Positions 5,300-6,660 of a stretch of 6,660 nt of DNA are shown piece after piece. The position numbers and the translations under genes are program-made. This DNA comes from Pseudomonadota bacterium (GTDB lineage Bacteria > BMS3Abin14): the NCBI GenBank assembly GCA_016937135.1, contig JAFGWO010000229.1, forward strand, positions 1-6,660, read 5' to 3'. The stretch's first letter is position 1. Each line of letters begins with the position of its first letter. The notes beneath the pieces are model-generated. The model did no database searches. It saw only the letters and a program-made list of their open reading frames with translations, and was not told the DNA's origin.

Positions 5300-6660
5300 T
5301 TAGCTGCACTTTGAAAACCCGCAGGAATGACATGTTGCGCACCCCTCGGCAAAATCAAGGGTGGCCCCGCACTCGGGGCAAAGCCGTCCCATCGAGGCGA
5401 TAACATCCTCGATTTCGGGAGACGATTTCTTCCCCGATGGAAATTCCACTATTTTTTTAGGGAGCCCAACCCTTTCCCTTCTCATCTCATCATACTGCCT
5501 GAGGGCCTTGGCGATGGCATCGGAACAGGAAAGGATCATCTCGCCGTTCTGCCACAGGGGAGAAGGGCATCTTATCCCGGAGAGTTGACGAAGGATCGCT
5601 TCCACTTCGATCCCCGACCTCAGGGCGAGGGAGATCATGCGGCTGACCGCCTCGGACTGGGATGCGGCGCATCCTCCCGCCTTGCCCATCTGGGTAAAAA
5701 CCTCGCACAGGCCCTTTTCGTCCTCATTGATGGTGACATAGAGGTTCCCGCAGCCGGTTTTCATCTTGATCGTCATGCCCTGGGTGCAGGCAGGCCTTGG
5801 CCTTGGTTTCGGGCTCACAACCTCCCCGGAGTTCTCTTCCTTTGGCGCCTTTGAGGACCCGAAGGAAAGGACCTGCTCGTCCCTGCTTCCGTCCCTGTAT
5901 ACCGTAACCCCTTTGCATCCCATCTCATAGGCCAGATGATAGACATCTTCGATGTCCTTCACGGTGGCATCCCGCGGGAAGTTAACCGTTTTGGAAACGG
6001 CGTTGTCCGTGTGTTGCTGGAAGGCCGCCTGCATCCGGACATGCCATTCGGGGCTGACGTCGTGGGAGGTGACGAAGATTTTCTTCACCCAGTCGGGAAT
6101 CCCCGAAATATGCTGAATAGATCCCTTCTCCGCGATCTCCTGCATCAGTTCCTCGCTGTAGAAACCCTCCCTCTTCGCAACCTCGCGGAAGTACGGATGG
6201 ACCTCAACCAGTTTCTGGTTGTCGAGGACATTCCTCTGAAAGGCCACGGCGAAGAGCGGCTCGATGCCGCTGGTGGTATTGGCGATGATGCTGATGGTCC
6301 CGGTGGGGGCGATGGTGGTAACGGTCGCGTTCCTGACGGGGGGACGGCCCGGGATATCGAGGGCGCACCCCTTGAAGGAGGGAAAAGGCCCCCTCTCCAC
6401 AGCGAGGTCCCGGGAAGCCTCCCTGCCCTTCTCCTGGAGGAAGGTCATGATTTTTTCACCGAGGGCGACCGCCTCCTCGGAGTTATAGGGAATCCCCAAC
6501 CGAAACAGCATGTCCGCCCATCCCATGATGCCGAGGCCGATCTTCCGGTTGGTCTTGGTGACTTCCTCGATCTGTTTCAGGGGATAACGGTTCATTTCGA
6601 TGACATTATCGAGGAAGCGGACCGAATGCCTGATGACGAATTCCAGCTTGTCGTAATCGA
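5300..6660 (-). CDS. nrdJ: Class II (adenosylcobalamin-dependent) ribonucleotide reductase, C-terminal part; start outside the window
   Basis: Class II reductases make deoxyribonucleotides without oxygen, using adenosylcobalamin to generate the catalytic thiyl radical. The frame is open to the right edge, so about 452 C-terminal residues are visible. An ATG at 6595 is internal, since conserved sequence (VRFLDNVIEMNRYP) runs across it. Visible landmarks are the barrel segment NRKIGLGIMGWAD (about 6511-6549), the RNATVTTIAPTGTIS loop (about 6290-6334), SGIEPLFAVAF, and a TSCPD domain (KMKTGCGNLYVTINEDEKG through GKAGGCAASQSEA to SGIRCPSP, about 5560-5780). The tail is cysteine-rich: CPEC, CATC and CGFSKC close the protein, matching the C-terminal metal-binding or redox cysteines of NrdJ, which accept electrons from thioredoxin. 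The TAA at 5300-5302 follows the final CS residues. A NrdR box or B12 riboswitch, if present, would lie upstream, outside the window. Confidence 0.95.
   Translation of the reverse strand, partial: DYDKLEFVIRHSVRFLDNVIEMNRYPLKQIEEVTKTNRKIGLGIMGWADMLFRLGIPYNSEEAVALGEKIMTFLQEKGREASRDLAVERGPFPSFKGCALDIPGRPPVRNATVTTIAPTGTISIIANTTSGIEPLFAVAFQRNVLDNQKLVEVHPYFREVAKREGFYSEELMQEIAEKGSIQHISGIPDWVKKIFVTSHDVSPEWHVRMQAAFQQHTDNAVSKTVNFPRDATVKDIEDVYHLAYEMGCKGVTVYRDGSRDEQVLSFGSSKAPKEENSGEVVSPKPRPRPACTQGMTIKMKTGCGNLYVTINEDEKGLCEVFTQMGKAGGCAASQSEAVSRMISLALRSGIEVEAILRQLSGIRCPSPLWQNGEMILSCSDAIAKALRQYDEMRRERVGLPKKIVEFPSGKKSSPEIEDVIASMGRLCPECGATLDFAEGCATCHSCGFSKCS

Noticed and set aside
5300..6595. NrdJ starting at the internal ATG at 6595
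   Set aside because: The frame stays open and conserved to the window edge, so the gene is cut by the window rather than beginning there.

Overview
The window reads as chromosomal DNA of an anaerobic, Gram-negative type bacterium. The evidence is a coenzyme-B12-dependent class II ribonucleotide reductase, a small clostridial-type 2[4Fe-4S] ferredoxin, an exported M16 zinc protease with a signal peptide, fairly GC-rich coding DNA and strong Shine-Dalgarno sites. A Desulfobacterota-like (deltaproteobacterial) source would fit, but that is inference; no rRNA or other marker gene is present to prove it.

Layout, left to right. (1) 1-2146, minus strand: a two-gene unit, a HAD hydrolase of the pyrimidine 5'-nucleotidase type (1451-2146) followed by an M16 peptidase (1-1410, C-terminus outside the window). 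(2) 2147-2414: a divergent intergenic region with a reasonable promoter for the rightward gene. (3) 2415-3128, plus strand: a creatininase-family amidohydrolase. (4) 3129-3280: a convergent junction holding two different arrays of 7-bp tandem repeats; the second array forms the 3' end of the next gene. (5) 3213-4082, minus strand: a SpoU/TrmH-family RNA 2'-O-methyltransferase, probably starting at CTG. (6) 4083-4226: an AT-rich divergent promoter region with a near-consensus sigma-70 promoter. (7) 4227-4772, plus strand: thioredoxin and an FmdB-like zinc-ribbon protein. (8) 4805-4835: a strong bidirectional terminator. (9) 4854-5024, minus strand: a 56-residue ferredoxin. (10) 5025-5299: an intergenic stretch with a candidate ferredoxin promoter and two hairpin-plus-T-run structures. 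(11) 5300-6660, minus strand: the C-terminal part of the class II ribonucleotide reductase NrdJ, whose start is outside the window.

The right half is linked by redox chemistry. Class II reductases are re-reduced by thioredoxin through C-terminal cysteines, and both the thioredoxin gene and the cysteine-rich NrdJ tail are present here. The genes are nevertheless in separate transcription units. The left half is housekeeping and salvage enzymes with no obvious shared pathway.

I do not see a new multi-gene system. The least ordinary items are the paired heptanucleotide repeat arrays, one of which encodes a charged C-terminal tail on the methyltransferase; the probable CTG start of that gene; and the hairpins between nrdJ and the ferredoxin gene. 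Protein positions were counted by hand from the translation.
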